From positions 1-64,000 of the forward strand of contig CABYCY010000008.1 in NCBI GenBank assembly GCA_902517615.1: a DNA stretch of 64,000 bases, in the 5' to 3' direction. A program made the translations under genes and the position numbers. Below are positions 44,766-53,210 of the stretch, one piece after another (position 1 is the first letter of the stretch; each line of letters opens with the position of its first letter). The DNA comes from an uncultured Pelagibacteraceae bacterium (GTDB lineage Bacteria > Pseudomonadota > Alphaproteobacteria > Pelagibacterales > Pelagibacteraceae). The notes below the pieces were generated by a model. That model was given only the letters and a program-made list of their open reading frames with translations, had not been told where the DNA came from and made no database searches.

Positions 44766-46540
44766 TGAAATATCCAAAAGAATACCTAGATGAAATTAAA
44801 ACAAGGTTAAAAGTATCAACAGTTATATCAAAAACTGTTTCCTTAAAAAAAAAAGGCAAAGAGTTTGTTGGCTTGTCTCCATTTAAAAACGAAAAAACAC
44901 CTTCATTTACTGTAAATGATGAAAAGGAATTTTACCATTGTTTTGCAACTTCTGAACATGGAAACATTTTTGATTTCGTCATGAAAATTCAAAATCTTAA
45001 ATTTGGCGAAGCAGTAAAGTATTTAGCTCAATTAGCTGGAATGCAGCCTTATATGTTTTCGAAACAAGATGAGGAAAGAGAAAAAAAATGGAAAGAGTAC
45101 CGATCAATCTTTAGCCAATACGTTGATTTTTATCATAATGAGTTATTAAAGAATGAAAATTATTCTTTTGTAAGAGATTATTTAAAAAATAGATCTTTAA
45201 CTAAATCAGAGGTTAAAAAATTTAAAATTGGATATATAGAAAAAAATCCAAATTTCTTCGAAAAATTAAAAGATAATTATAGTGAGCAAACTTTAGTTGA
45301 AACAGGCTTGTTTTACTTGGACGAAAAAAAGAAAATATATATTGAAAGATTTAGAGGTAGGTTAATTTTTCCAATAAATAACATTTCAGCTCAACCAATA
45401 GCTTTAGGTGGAAGAATAATAGAAAATCTAGATTATTTAGCTAAATATATAAATTCACCAGAAACTAATTTTTTTAAAAAAGGATCTAATTTATATAATT
45501 TAGATTTAGCTAGAAAACTATCTAATAAAATAGATCATATCTATTTAGTTGAAGGATATATGGATGTAGTCGGTTTAAGTAAAAACGGTATTGATAATGC
45601 AGTTGCAAATCTTGGAACTTCTTTGACTGATAAACAAATTTTAACTCTTAACCAGTTTTTTGATGATATTATTATTTGCTTCGACGGTGATGAGAGCGGA
45701 TATAAAGCTGCAGTAAGGGCTGCAGAAAATTCAATTAAAGAATTAAAACCTGAAAAACAAATTTCATTCTTATTTTTACCAGATAAGGAAGATCCTGATA
45801 GTTATGTGAATAAAAATGGCAAAGCTAATTTCATTGATTTTACCAAACAAAGCAAGCTATCTATTCATCAATTTATTTTTAGTCATTATAAAAAACAAAC
45901 AAAAAATAACCCTTCTTCAATGGCAATTTTTGAAAAAAAATTGAGAAGTATTGTAAATACAATTAAAGATGATTTTATAAAAAAATATGTATTAGAATAT
46001 TTTCTAGAAAAAATTTCAGAATTAACACCTCATTCTAATCAAATTAAGAAAAAGTTTTTTGTTAAAAGGGCTAAATCACTAGATGCAACCAAGAAGCATT
46101 TTAATGAAAGCCGGTCACTAACTGGTGTAGAACTTAAAGAGTTTTCTTTATTATATTTAGTAATGAATAATTTAAATTTGTTACAAACAAATATACATTT
46201 AATCGAAAATATTAAGTTATTTACTGACGTTAATAAAAAAATATTTGAGCTTATAATTGAAAAGCTAAAATCTGGAGAACAAATTACAATTCAAGAATTA
46301 AAGCTAGACAATCAATTGTTAGAAAAAATAAATAAATTTGCTCCCATCAAGCATATTCTTAAAAATCAAGCTGATAATGATCAAAAAACTATTGAACTTT
46401 TGGAAGATATTTGCAGAGATTTAATGAATTATGATCTTGAGTTTAGAATTCAAGAATTAGAATCGAAGTTCTCCATGGATATGAGCGAGAGTACATTTAA
46501 TGAGCTAAAAGAGCTAAAAAAAAAGCAGAATCCCAATTAA
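44765..46540 (+). CDS. dnaG: DNA primase
   Basis: SPFKNEKTPSFTVNDEKEFYHCF; Toprim LVEGYMDVVGLSKNGIDNAVANLGTSLT, CFDGDESGYKAA. Confidence 0.97.
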   Translation: MKYPKEYLDEIKTRLKVSTVISKTVSLKKKGKEFVGLSPFKNEKTPSFTVNDEKEFYHCFATSEHGNIFDFVMKIQNLKFGEAVKYLAQLAGMQPYMFSKQDEEREKKWKEYRSIFSQYVDFYHNELLKNENYSFVRDYLKNRSLTKSEVKKFKIGYIEKNPNFFEKLKDNYSEQTLVETGLFYLDEKKKIYIERFRGRLIFPINNISAQPIALGGRIIENLDYLAKYINSPETNFFKKGSNLYNLDLARKLSNKIDHIYLVEGYMDVVGLSKNGIDNAVANLGTSLTDKQILTLNQFFDDIIICFDGDESGYKAAVRAAENSIKELKPEKQISFLFLPDKEDPDSYVNKNGKANFIDFTKQSKLSIHQFIFSHYKKQTKNNPSSMAIFEKKLRSIVNTIKDDFIKKYVLEYFLEKISELTPHSNQIKKKFFVKRAKSLDATKKHFNESRSLTGVELKEFSLLYLVMNNLNLLQTNIHLIENIKLFTDVNKKIFELIIEKLKSGEQITIQELKLDNQLLEKINKFAPIKHILKNQADNDQKTIELLEDICRDLMNYDLEFRIQELESKFSMDMSESTFNELKELKKKQNPN

Positions 46541-46605
46541 TCTGGTCAAATTTGTAATGGATTTTTATAGAATTGACATTATATAAGTCTTTCAACTTTA
46601 TCACA

Positions 46606-48429
46606 GTGGAAAGAATTATAACAAAATCATTTGCTAGGTTAATGGGTCGAGGAACCCACAGAGGTTTTATTACTTATGAAGAATTAAGTAAATCTCTAGG
46701 AAAGAGAAATTTATCTGATGAAAATCTAGCACAAGCATTTATTCATATTTTAGAAGAAAGTATTTCATTAGTTGAAAAAAAATCAGATTTTAAAGTTTTA
46801 AGAAAAAAAGAAAATTCAAATAAAGAAGAAGGCAAGACTATTGAAAAAAGTGATGACCCAATAAGAATGTATCTACGAGAGATGGGAGGTGTTGAACTAC
46901 TTTCAAGAGAAGGTGAAATAGCAATTGCAAAAAGAATTGAGGCAGGAAAAGACGTAATGTTAATTGCACTTTCTCAAAGTCCTATTACAGCAATACAATT
47001 TTTTGAGTGGAATGAGAAATTACAAAAAGATGAAATTTTGGTTAGAGAGATTATTGATATTGATACAAATTATATGGAAGACGAGTCCACTGGACCTAGT
47101 GCTAAACAAAAAAATGCAGGAGAAACTGATAAAGAAGAGAATTCTTCAGATGAAGATGATGATTTTAATCCTACTCTTGCCGCAATGGAAACTGAGATTA
47201 AACCGAAAGTTTTAAAAACAGTAAATATCCTAACTAAAGAATATTCAAAATTAATAAAATATCAAAAAGAAAAATTAGATTGTGTTTTAAATTCTCAAAG
47301 TTTTTCTCCAGCAAAAGAAAAAAGTTATGAAAAAATTGTTAATGATATTTTAGAAAATATTAAATCTCTTCAATTATCTCCTTCAGTTTTAGAGGAACTT
47401 GTTCAAAAACATTATATTGAAAATAAAAAAATAATTTCTTTAGAGGGTAATCTTTTAAGGCTTGCAATGGACCAAAAAATACCAAGGAATGAATTTATAA
47501 AGTTTTATATTGGCAATGAAATAAATCCAAATCTAAAAAAATTTTTAGATACAAATATTGTTTGGAAACAGTTTTTTACTAAAAACAAAGAAGAATTTAA
47601 AAATATCAGAGAAAGACTAATTGAGATAAGTTATAAACTAGGAATATCAGTAACTGATTTTAAAAAATTGGTTAGTAGAGTTCAAAAGGGTGAGAAAGAG
47701 TCTAGAATTGCAAAAAAAGAAATGGTTGAGGCTAACTTAAGGTTAGTTATTTCTATTGCAAAAAAATACACTAATAGAGGACTTCAGTTTTTAGATTTAA
47801 TTCAAGAGGGAAATATTGGTTTAATGAAAGCTGTAGATAAGTTTGAATATAGAAGAGGATATAAATTTTCTACTTATGCTACATGGTGGATAAGACAGGC
47901 TATAACAAGATCAATTGCTGACCAAGCTAGAACAATTAGAATTCCTGTTCACATGATTGAGACAATAAATAAAATTGTTCGAACGCAAAGATTAATTTTA
48001 AGTGAGTTTGGTAGAGAGGCAACACCCGAGGAATTAGCTCAAAAACTTAGAATGCCATTAGACAAAGTCAGAAAAGTTTTAAAAATATCAAAAGAACCTG
48101 TTTCACTTGAAAAACCGGTGGGTGATGAAGAAGATAGTAGTTTAGGTGATTTTATTGAGGATACAAAAGCTTTAGCTCCACTTGAGCAAGCTATTAAATC
48201 TAACTTGGGTGAAGCAACAACAAAAATCTTATCAACTTTAACACCAAGAGAAGAAAGAGTTTTAAGAATGAGATTTGGTGTTGGAATGAATACCGATCAT
48301 ACTTTAGAGGAAGTTGGACTGCAGTTCTCAGTAACAAGAGAAAGAATTAGACAGATTGAAGCTAAGGCGCTTAGAAAATTAAAGCATCCAAGCAGATCTA
48401 AACAATTAAAAAGTTTTTTGGAAAGCTAG
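46606..48429 (+). CDS. rpoD: RNA polymerase primary sigma factor (probable GTG start at 46606)
   Basis: [62 protein letters not shown]; sigma4 [20 protein letters not shown]. Confidence 0.97.
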   Translation: MERIITKSFARLMGRGTHRGFITYEELSKSLGKRNLSDENLAQAFIHILEESISLVEKKSDFKVLRKKENSNKEEGKTIEKSDDPIRMYLREMGGVELLSREGEIAIAKRIEAGKDVMLIALSQSPITAIQFFEWNEKLQKDEILVREIIDIDTNYMEDESTGPSAKQKNAGETDKEENSSDEDDDFNPTLAAMETEIKPKVLKTVNILTKEYSKLIKYQKEKLDCVLNSQSFSPAKEKSYEKIVNDILENIKSLQLSPSVLEELVQKHYIENKKIISLEGNLLRLAMDQKIPRNEFIKFYIGNEINPNLKKFLDTNIVWKQFFTKNKEEFKNIRERLIEISYKLGISVTDFKKLVSRVQKGEKESRIAKKEMVEANLRLVISIAKKYTNRGLQFLDLIQEGNIGLMKAVDKFEYRRGYKFSTYATWWIRQAITRSIADQARTIRIPVHMIETINKIVRTQRLILSEFGREATPEELAQKLRMPLDKVRKVLKISKEPVSLEKPVGDEEDSSLGDFIEDTKALAPLEQAIKSNLGEATTKILSTLTPREERVLRMRFGVGMNTDHTLEEVGLQFSVTRERIRQIEAKALRKLKHPSRSKQLKSFLES

Positions 48430-48433
48430 TTTA

Positions 48434-48508
48434 GGGCCGTTAGCTCAATAGTAGAGTACTGCATTGACATTGCAGGGGTAGTTGGAGCGTAACCAACACG
48501 GCCCACCA
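48434..48508 (+). tRNA. tRNA-Val(GAC) with atypical D- and T-loops
   Basis: Acceptor GGGCCGT/ACGGCCC, D stem GCTC/GAGT, anticodon arm CTGCA-TTGACAT-TGCAG, T stem GTTGG/CCAAC with loop AGCGTAA, encoded CCA. Confidence 0.8.
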
Positions 48509-48569
48509 TTATTAGTTTTTCTATAATTGATAAGTAATACAAAATGGTATATTTAATCTATCTCTATTA

Positions 48570-48646
48570 GGGCCTGTAGCTCAGTTGGTTAGAGCAGTAC
48601 ACTCATAATGTATTGGTCCCAGGTTCGAGTCCTGGCGGGCCCACCA
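48570..48646 (+). tRNA. tRNA with CAT anticodon (Ile2/lysidine type or elongator Met)
   Basis: GGGCCTG/CGGGCCC, D-arm GCTCAGTTGGTTAGAGC, anticodon loop CTCATAA, T-arm CCAGGTTCGAGTCCTGG, CCA. Confidence 0.93.
48602..48646 (+). repeat. 45-bp direct repeat, left copy (3' part of tRNA-CAT); candidate att site
   Basis: ctcataatgtattggtcccaggttcgagtcctggcgggcccacca, identical to 50241-50285. Confidence 0.95.
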
Positions 48647-48724
48647 AATATCAATAAACTCAATGTAAATAAGATTAAGTTATTTATTAAATAATCACAA
48701 ATACTCTGAAAATAATTATTCAGA

Positions 48725-48740
48725 GAGTCCTGAGGGAGTC
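48725..48740. promoter_or_regulatory. GANTC pair (48725-48729 and 48736-48740) upstream of island ORF
   Basis: GAGTCctgaggGAGTC read directly. Confidence 0.5.
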
Positions 48741-48798
48741 GAGTTTTTTGTAGCAATGTACTGGTCACGCAACTAAGTATTTGTTAATCTAAAAAACA

Positions 48799-49119
48799 AT
48801 GAGTTTTCAAACTTTTAAAAAACTCGTATCAGAAGGTGTGTTACAAGTCGGATCTATTTGGACAGGTGACCCTAGAAAAAATGAAATTATAAAATTCATA
48901 GGGGAAAAACATAAAGTAGGTTTTTTTGAAAGTGTAAATAAACTTTGCATTCGAGCATCTCTTGAAGATGAAGACACATTTAATGAATTATATATTCAAA
49001 GACTAATTGTAATTAAAAATACTAAATCAAATGAAGAATATCGAGCTAACAATAATGGTGTGGATATGGGAACCTATTCTGATATTGATAATTTTTACGA
49101 AAAAATAAAAGCAATTTAA
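48799..49119 (+). CDS. Hypothetical protein (106 aa) in mini-island
   Basis: Intact ORF MSFQTFKKLVSEGVLQVGSIWTGDPRKNEIIKF...; no family recognised. Confidence 0.6.
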   Translation: MSFQTFKKLVSEGVLQVGSIWTGDPRKNEIIKFIGEKHKVGFFESVNKLCIRASLEDEDTFNELYIQRLIVIKNTKSNEEYRANNNGVDMGTYSDIDNFYEKIKAI

Positions 49120-49131
49120 CTTTTTATTTAA

Positions 49132-49707
49132 TTAAGTTCTCTTAATTTCATCTGGTCCTATACATAATGATTGTGCTTCTGCGATTTTTTGCGGTAATCC
49201 ATCAAGTTTCCAGTTATTTCTTAGAATATCAAAATAATCGTTAGGATTAAAATCTGGTCCACTAACCAGCTTAATTCCAAAGTAATTTTCACTTTCATAC
49301 CAAGCCATCATTGAGCCAATCATACTACCAATATGTTTTAGTCCAGGTGCCTGCATCATTACAAGGTTCATAGATTTAAAGAGAGGTTGGACTAAAATAA
49401 CTTCAGCAGCACCGTTAATTCTACGTCCGTTAATTTCTATAGGGATTCTTGCATCCTGAAGTTTATTTATGTTTTCATTTTCTATTGATGTTGAAAAAGA
49501 AAATAAAATACCCATTCTTGAACAATCATTTTTTTTTATAAAAAATCTTAATTTATCGCCATGGATTACTTCACCATGTTTAGCAGTGACTACAAAATCA
49601 CTAAATTCTTCAACACTCCAACCTTCTTCTTCGGCTTGGGCTTGGTAAGCGAATACAAGAAAAAAAAGAGATAGATGTAATAAAATAATAAGCAAAACTC
49701 TTTTCAT
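49132..49707 (-). CDS. Hypothetical exported protein (191 aa) in mini-island
   Basis: Signal peptide MKRVLLIILLHLSLFFLVFAYQAQA-EEE; no family recognised. Confidence 0.65.
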   Translation of the reverse strand: MKRVLLIILLHLSLFFLVFAYQAQAEEEGWSVEEFSDFVVTAKHGEVIHGDKLRFFIKKNDCSRMGILFSFSTSIENENINKLQDARIPIEINGRRINGAAEVILVQPLFKSMNLVMMQAPGLKHIGSMIGSMMAWYESENYFGIKLVSGPDFNPNDYFDILRNNWKLDGLPQKIAEAQSLCIGPDEIKRT

Positions 49708-49889
49708 GATTTGAGCTCCACTTTGTATCCATTTTTCTTAAATATTTTTATGATTTTATCCCAGACTAAACTGTTGTGTTCACCTGGTAATATTTCGAAT
49801 TTGAAAGTTTGTTTATAAACGGGGTCGCAGTTATCATACGCAACGTAAGCACTCACGTGACAGTACTTACAGACACGGCCTATTTCCAT
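49704..49889 (-). CDS. Hypothetical 61-aa Cys-containing protein, overlaps downstream ORF by 4 nt
   Basis: MEIGRVCKYCHVSAYVAYDNCDPVYKQTFKFEILPGEHNSLVW...; ATGA-type overlap. Confidence 0.5.
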   Translation of the reverse strand: MEIGRVCKYCHVSAYVAYDNCDPVYKQTFKFEILPGEHNSLVWDKIIKIFKKNGYKVELKS

Positions 49890-49952
49890 ATATCAGAACT
49901 CCTATTGTTGATTGATTTTTTGAGGGTTAAAAGTTTGTAATTGGTAATGGTC

Positions 49953-50029
49953 TCAATCCTTTTCGTTTGGTTCGAATTACGCAACAAGGGAGATAATAAA
50001 AAAAGCGGAATACGATAGAAAAGGATTGA
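49953..50029. repeat. 12-bp perfect inverted repeat in the non-coding part of the island
   Basis: TCAATCCTTTTC (49953-49964) and GAAAAGGATTGA (50018-50029). Confidence 0.8.
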
Positions 50030-50070
50030 AATCCAATGCATTATAAAAGTAAATCATTGGCGTATGTTCA

Positions 50071-50091
50071 AAGTTTGCTTCAAACTTGTTT
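50071..50091 (+). terminator. Possible weak intrinsic terminator
   Basis: AAGTTTG-CTT-CAAACTT followed by GTTTT. Confidence 0.35.
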
Positions 50092-50240
50092 TATTTATGA
50101 ATTTTAAAAATAATTTTTATTAATTCGTACAATCAATTTTAATACAAAATTATTCCATATAGTGACGAGAGGGTGTACTAAAAATTCTCAAGTTAAAATT
50201 ATTAAACTATTACTAGGTTAATTTCGTTTCGTTATGGACG

Positions 50241-50285
50241 CTCATAATGTATTGGTCCCAGGTTCGAGTCCTGGCGGGCCCACCA
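50241..50285 (+). repeat. 45-bp direct repeat, right copy (truncated tRNA 3' half)
   Basis: Identical to 48602-48646; flanks differ immediately on both sides. Confidence 0.95.
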
Positions 50286-50289
50286 GAAA

Positions 50290-50880
50290 TTAATTGTTAG
50301 AAAATTCAACTAATGTTTTAAATAAAACATTAATGTCATTATCATTAGAACTTAAAATTGACGCAAATTCCTCTTTTTGTGTTCTTGCTAAACTTAGACC
50401 TTCTATTATTAAATCTCTTATTAAAGGGTTGTTAGGATTTTTTGTATATATTCTCCAGTCAATTTTTATTTCAGGTCTTTCAGATGTTGCAATCAATAAA
50501 CTATTGACCATTGTATAATTTTTATTTAAAATTTTTTTGCCCTGAACCTTAATTTTTGGATTAGTATACTCAGACAATCTACTAGAAAAACTTTTTAAAA
50601 AATAATCTTCAAATAAATCAAAATATGTTTTTTTTTGATTTTTATCTAAGTTTTTTCTAAATGAACCAAGAGAATAATAGCCCACTCCCTGTATATCAAC
50701 TGTTTCTTTAGCAATATCTTTAAGTCCATCAATTTTTTCTTCTTTTGAAATATTTTTTGATAAAATTTCAGAGGCTCTATTTACTGTAGATTGAACAAAA
50801 ACATCAGGTTCAAGAGAAAAAACATGACCAATATTTAAATTTGATAATAATAAAATTAAAAGAAATTTTTTTATTTTCAT
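50290..50880 (-). CDS. mlaC: MlaC/Ttg2D-like phospholipid transport protein
   Basis: Signal peptide; YYSLGSFRKNLDKNQKKTYFDLFEDYFLKSFSSRLSEY; next to mlaA. Confidence 0.85.
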   Translation of the reverse strand: MKIKKFLLILLLSNLNIGHVFSLEPDVFVQSTVNRASEILSKNISKEEKIDGLKDIAKETVDIQGVGYYSLGSFRKNLDKNQKKTYFDLFEDYFLKSFSSRLSEYTNPKIKVQGKKILNKNYTMVNSLLIATSERPEIKIDWRIYTKNPNNPLIRDLIIEGLSLARTQKEEFASILSSNDNDINVLFKTLVEFSNN

Positions 50881-50904
50881 ATTTTTTTATAATTTGTTTT
50901 GATG

Positions 50905-51705
50905 TTAATCGTTTATCTCTTCCCAGTCTCCTTCATCTGAATAAATAACATCAATTTTTCCTCTTGTATTATTTTTAATTTTATTTTCTCTATCTTGTAA
51001 ATATAAACTTTTTACTGATGCATAAAAATCTAAGGAATTTTTTTCAAGATTTTCAAATGACTCAATATTATTTGCCCTAAAATCAATACCATTTATTGCT
51101 TTGGTAGTTATAAAAACACCTTCACTTAGAAATTCATTATTTCCATGAATTGAAGCGTTATAAAAAGGATCTCCACCAAATACATTTGCGAAAGATCCTC
51201 CTGTATCCCTAATAGTTGAAGGTCCTAAAACAGGTAAAACTATATAGCAGCCTGGACCAAAGCCCCAGGCACCTAAAGTTTGACCATAATCCTCTTTCTC
51301 ATATTTTGGAAAACCCATTTTATTAGCTACATCAATAGTACCTAATAGTCCAACCGTTGTATTTAATACAAATCTTCCAGTATTTATTATTGCTGTTTTT
51401 ACATCTCCCTGCAAAACATTATTTGGAATTGTAATTAAATTAGATAAATTTTTAGCAGCATTACCCGTACCTTTTTGAATTGGTTGTGGCAAATTTCTGT
51501 AACCTTCTGCAATTGGTTTTATAAGCACCTTATCCAAACCCTGGTTAAATGCAAATGTTGCTCTATTTAATTTTTCAAAGCAATCTTTTGTTTTTTTTTC
51601 TATTGATGGACTTTTGTTCAATTCTAATTTGCCATCAGATCCTGCATTTGCACTAACTGATAATAAAAAAGTAGTAAAAATAATTATTGTTAATTTTTTT
51701 AACAT
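50905..51705 (-). CDS. mlaA: MlaA/VacJ family lipoprotein-like protein
   Basis: NRATFAFNQGLDKVLIKPIAEGYRNLPQPIQKGTGNAAKNLSNLITIPNNVLQG...GRFVLNTTVGLLGTIDVANKMG. Confidence 0.92.
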   Translation of the reverse strand: MLKKLTIIIFTTFLLSVSANAGSDGKLELNKSPSIEKKTKDCFEKLNRATFAFNQGLDKVLIKPIAEGYRNLPQPIQKGTGNAAKNLSNLITIPNNVLQGDVKTAIINTGRFVLNTTVGLLGTIDVANKMGFPKYEKEDYGQTLGAWGFGPGCYIVLPVLGPSTIRDTGGSFANVFGGDPFYNASIHGNNEFLSEGVFITTKAINGIDFRANNIESFENLEKNSLDFYASVKSLYLQDRENKIKNNTRGKIDVIYSDEGDWEEIND

Positions 51706-51806
51706 ATTTAATTTATATTATATAAATTTATTTTATAAAATAGGATTTAATTTTAAATCATGTCTATAAAATGTTTATAAATAGACTAAAATAGTACCAT
51801 TTTAGA

Positions 51807-52538
51807 ATGTATACAACTTTAGATTACTCACCAAATTTTGATATAAAAAAAAGAAAAGTTAAAGATATAAAATTTGTTGTTTTTCATTACACCGGCATGA
51901 ATAATGAAAAAAAAGCAATAAGCAAACTTACCCATTCTGAGTCAAAAGTTAGTAGTCATTATTTTATTAAAAATAATGGAGAAGTTATAACTTTAGTTCC
52001 TGATTTATATGTGGCATGGCATGCTGGTGTTTCAAATTGGAAAAAATATAAATCCTTAAATAGATATTCAATTGGAATTGAAATAAGTAACCCTGGTCAC
52101 GATTATAAATACAAAAAATTTTCAAAAAAGCAAATTAATAAAATTATTAAATTAAGTAGATTTTTAATTAAAAAATATAAAATAAAACCAGAAAATTTTT
52201 TAGGACATTCTGATATTGCCCCAGGTAGAAAAATTGATCCTGGTGAAAAATTTCCTTGGAAACACTTATCTAAAAAAAAAATTGGATATTGGCACAATAT
52301 CAATAACCAAACATTAGTTAAGCAGAGACGAGTAGATACTAGTAATCTAGAAAAAATAAAATTTTTAAAAAATTTAGTAAAAATAGGTTACTCAAAAAAT
52401 TTTAAAATAAATAATAATACTCTCTTAAAAATATTATCATCAACTTTCCAAAGAAGATTTAGACCAGAGTTAGTAGATGGTTTTATAGATAAAGAATGCT
52501 TAAGTATTAGCGAAAATCTATTGAAAAAATTGAAATAA
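51807..52538 (+). CDS. N-acetylmuramoyl-L-alanine amidase (AmpD/AmiD type)
   Basis: VFHYTGM..., SSHYFIKNNGEVITLVPD, WHAG, SIGIEISNPGHD, GHSDIAPGRKIDPGEKFPWKHL. Confidence 0.93.
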   Translation: MYTTLDYSPNFDIKKRKVKDIKFVVFHYTGMNNEKKAISKLTHSESKVSSHYFIKNNGEVITLVPDLYVAWHAGVSNWKKYKSLNRYSIGIEISNPGHDYKYKKFSKKQINKIIKLSRFLIKKYKIKPENFLGHSDIAPGRKIDPGEKFPWKHLSKKKIGYWHNINNQTLVKQRRVDTSNLEKIKFLKNLVKIGYSKNFKINNNTLLKILSSTFQRRFRPELVDGFIDKECLSISENLLKKLK

Positions 52539-52578
52539 ATTATCTTGCAACTTTTAAGTTAAGTTATAAATTAATTAT

Positions 52579-52935
52579 GCCAGATAAATGACTTATCGCT
52601 TTAATTAACTTAAAGAGGAAAGTCCGGGCTCTACAAGGACACAGTGCCAGGTAATTCCTGGCGGGGGAAACCCTAGGGATAGTGCCACAGAAAATAAACC
52701 GCCATAACATGGCAAGGGTGAAAAGGTGTGGTAAGAGCGCACCGGTTCTATTGGTAACAATGAACGCTGGAAAACCCCACTGGGAGCAAGACTAAGTAGA
52801 GATGACATTGTTGTAAAACTAAAAGCCGTCCTTGGCTAGTCATCAGGGTTAGTTGCTTGAGCTTAAGAGTGATCTTAAGCCTAGACAAATGATAAGTTTG
52901 AATGACAGAACCCGGCTTATAGTTTATCTGGCACT
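52579..52935 (+). ncRNA. rnpB: RNase P RNA (bacterial type A)
   Basis: Core GAGGAAAGTCCGGGCTC, ACAGTGCC, GGGGAAACCC, GATAGTGCCACAGAAAAtAAACCGCC, GGTAAGAGCGCACCG, GACAGAACCCGGCTTA; P1 helix GCCAGATAAA/TTTATCTGGC. Confidence 0.97.
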
Positions 52936-53139
52936 TCATAATTAAAAAACAAAAAATTAAAATAACAATTTAAATATTGTTATAGCTAAGAATATAAATT
53001 TAAATGGAGTATGTATATGCATCCTCATTACTTCGGCAAGTACATAATGCAAGTATATAAAGAAAGAGTTCCTCCTTTTCCAGTAATAATGTCAAATTTT
53101 GCTCTATAAAGTGAATTAAATTAAGCATAGATTCAACAT

Positions 53140-53168
53140 TTGACTATCTTTTTAAATACCCATATATT
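53140..53168 (+). promoter_or_regulatory. Sigma70-type promoter for mraZ (TTGACT-N17-TATATT)
   Basis: -35 TTGACT at 53140-53145, 17-nt spacer, -10 TATATT at 53163-53168. Confidence 0.75.
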
Positions 53169-53182
53169 CCCATATATTCCCA
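53158..53182 (-). promoter_or_regulatory. Putative MraZ operator: three TGGGN repeats with 5-nt spacers
   Basis: Minus strand TGGGA-ATATA-TGGGA-ATATA-TGGGT; matches the E. coli MraZ box architecture (TGGGN, 5-nt spacer). Confidence 0.75.
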
Positions 53183-53210
53183 ATTATGGAATTTATGAAT
53201 TTGAAAATAT

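Larger units (their letters stand above)
48602..50285. mobile_element. Putative tRNA-integrated mini-island or relic (about 1.64 kb), no integrase visible
   Basis: Bounded by exact 45-bp tRNA 3'-end direct repeats; encloses ORFs without recognisable core function. Confidence 0.7.

Noticed and set aside
46964-47215. 83-aa ORF inside rpoD
   Set aside because: Alternate frame within the conserved sigma factor gene; no independent support.
51706-51806. Short inverted repeat GTCTAT...ATAGAC between mlaA and the amidase gene
   Set aside because: Only 6-bp arms in highly AT-rich divergent promoter DNA; plausible by chance.
52605-52939. Two minus-strand ORFs (52605-52808, 52748-52939)
   Set aside because: They lie entirely inside the RNase P RNA gene on the opposite strand; spurious.
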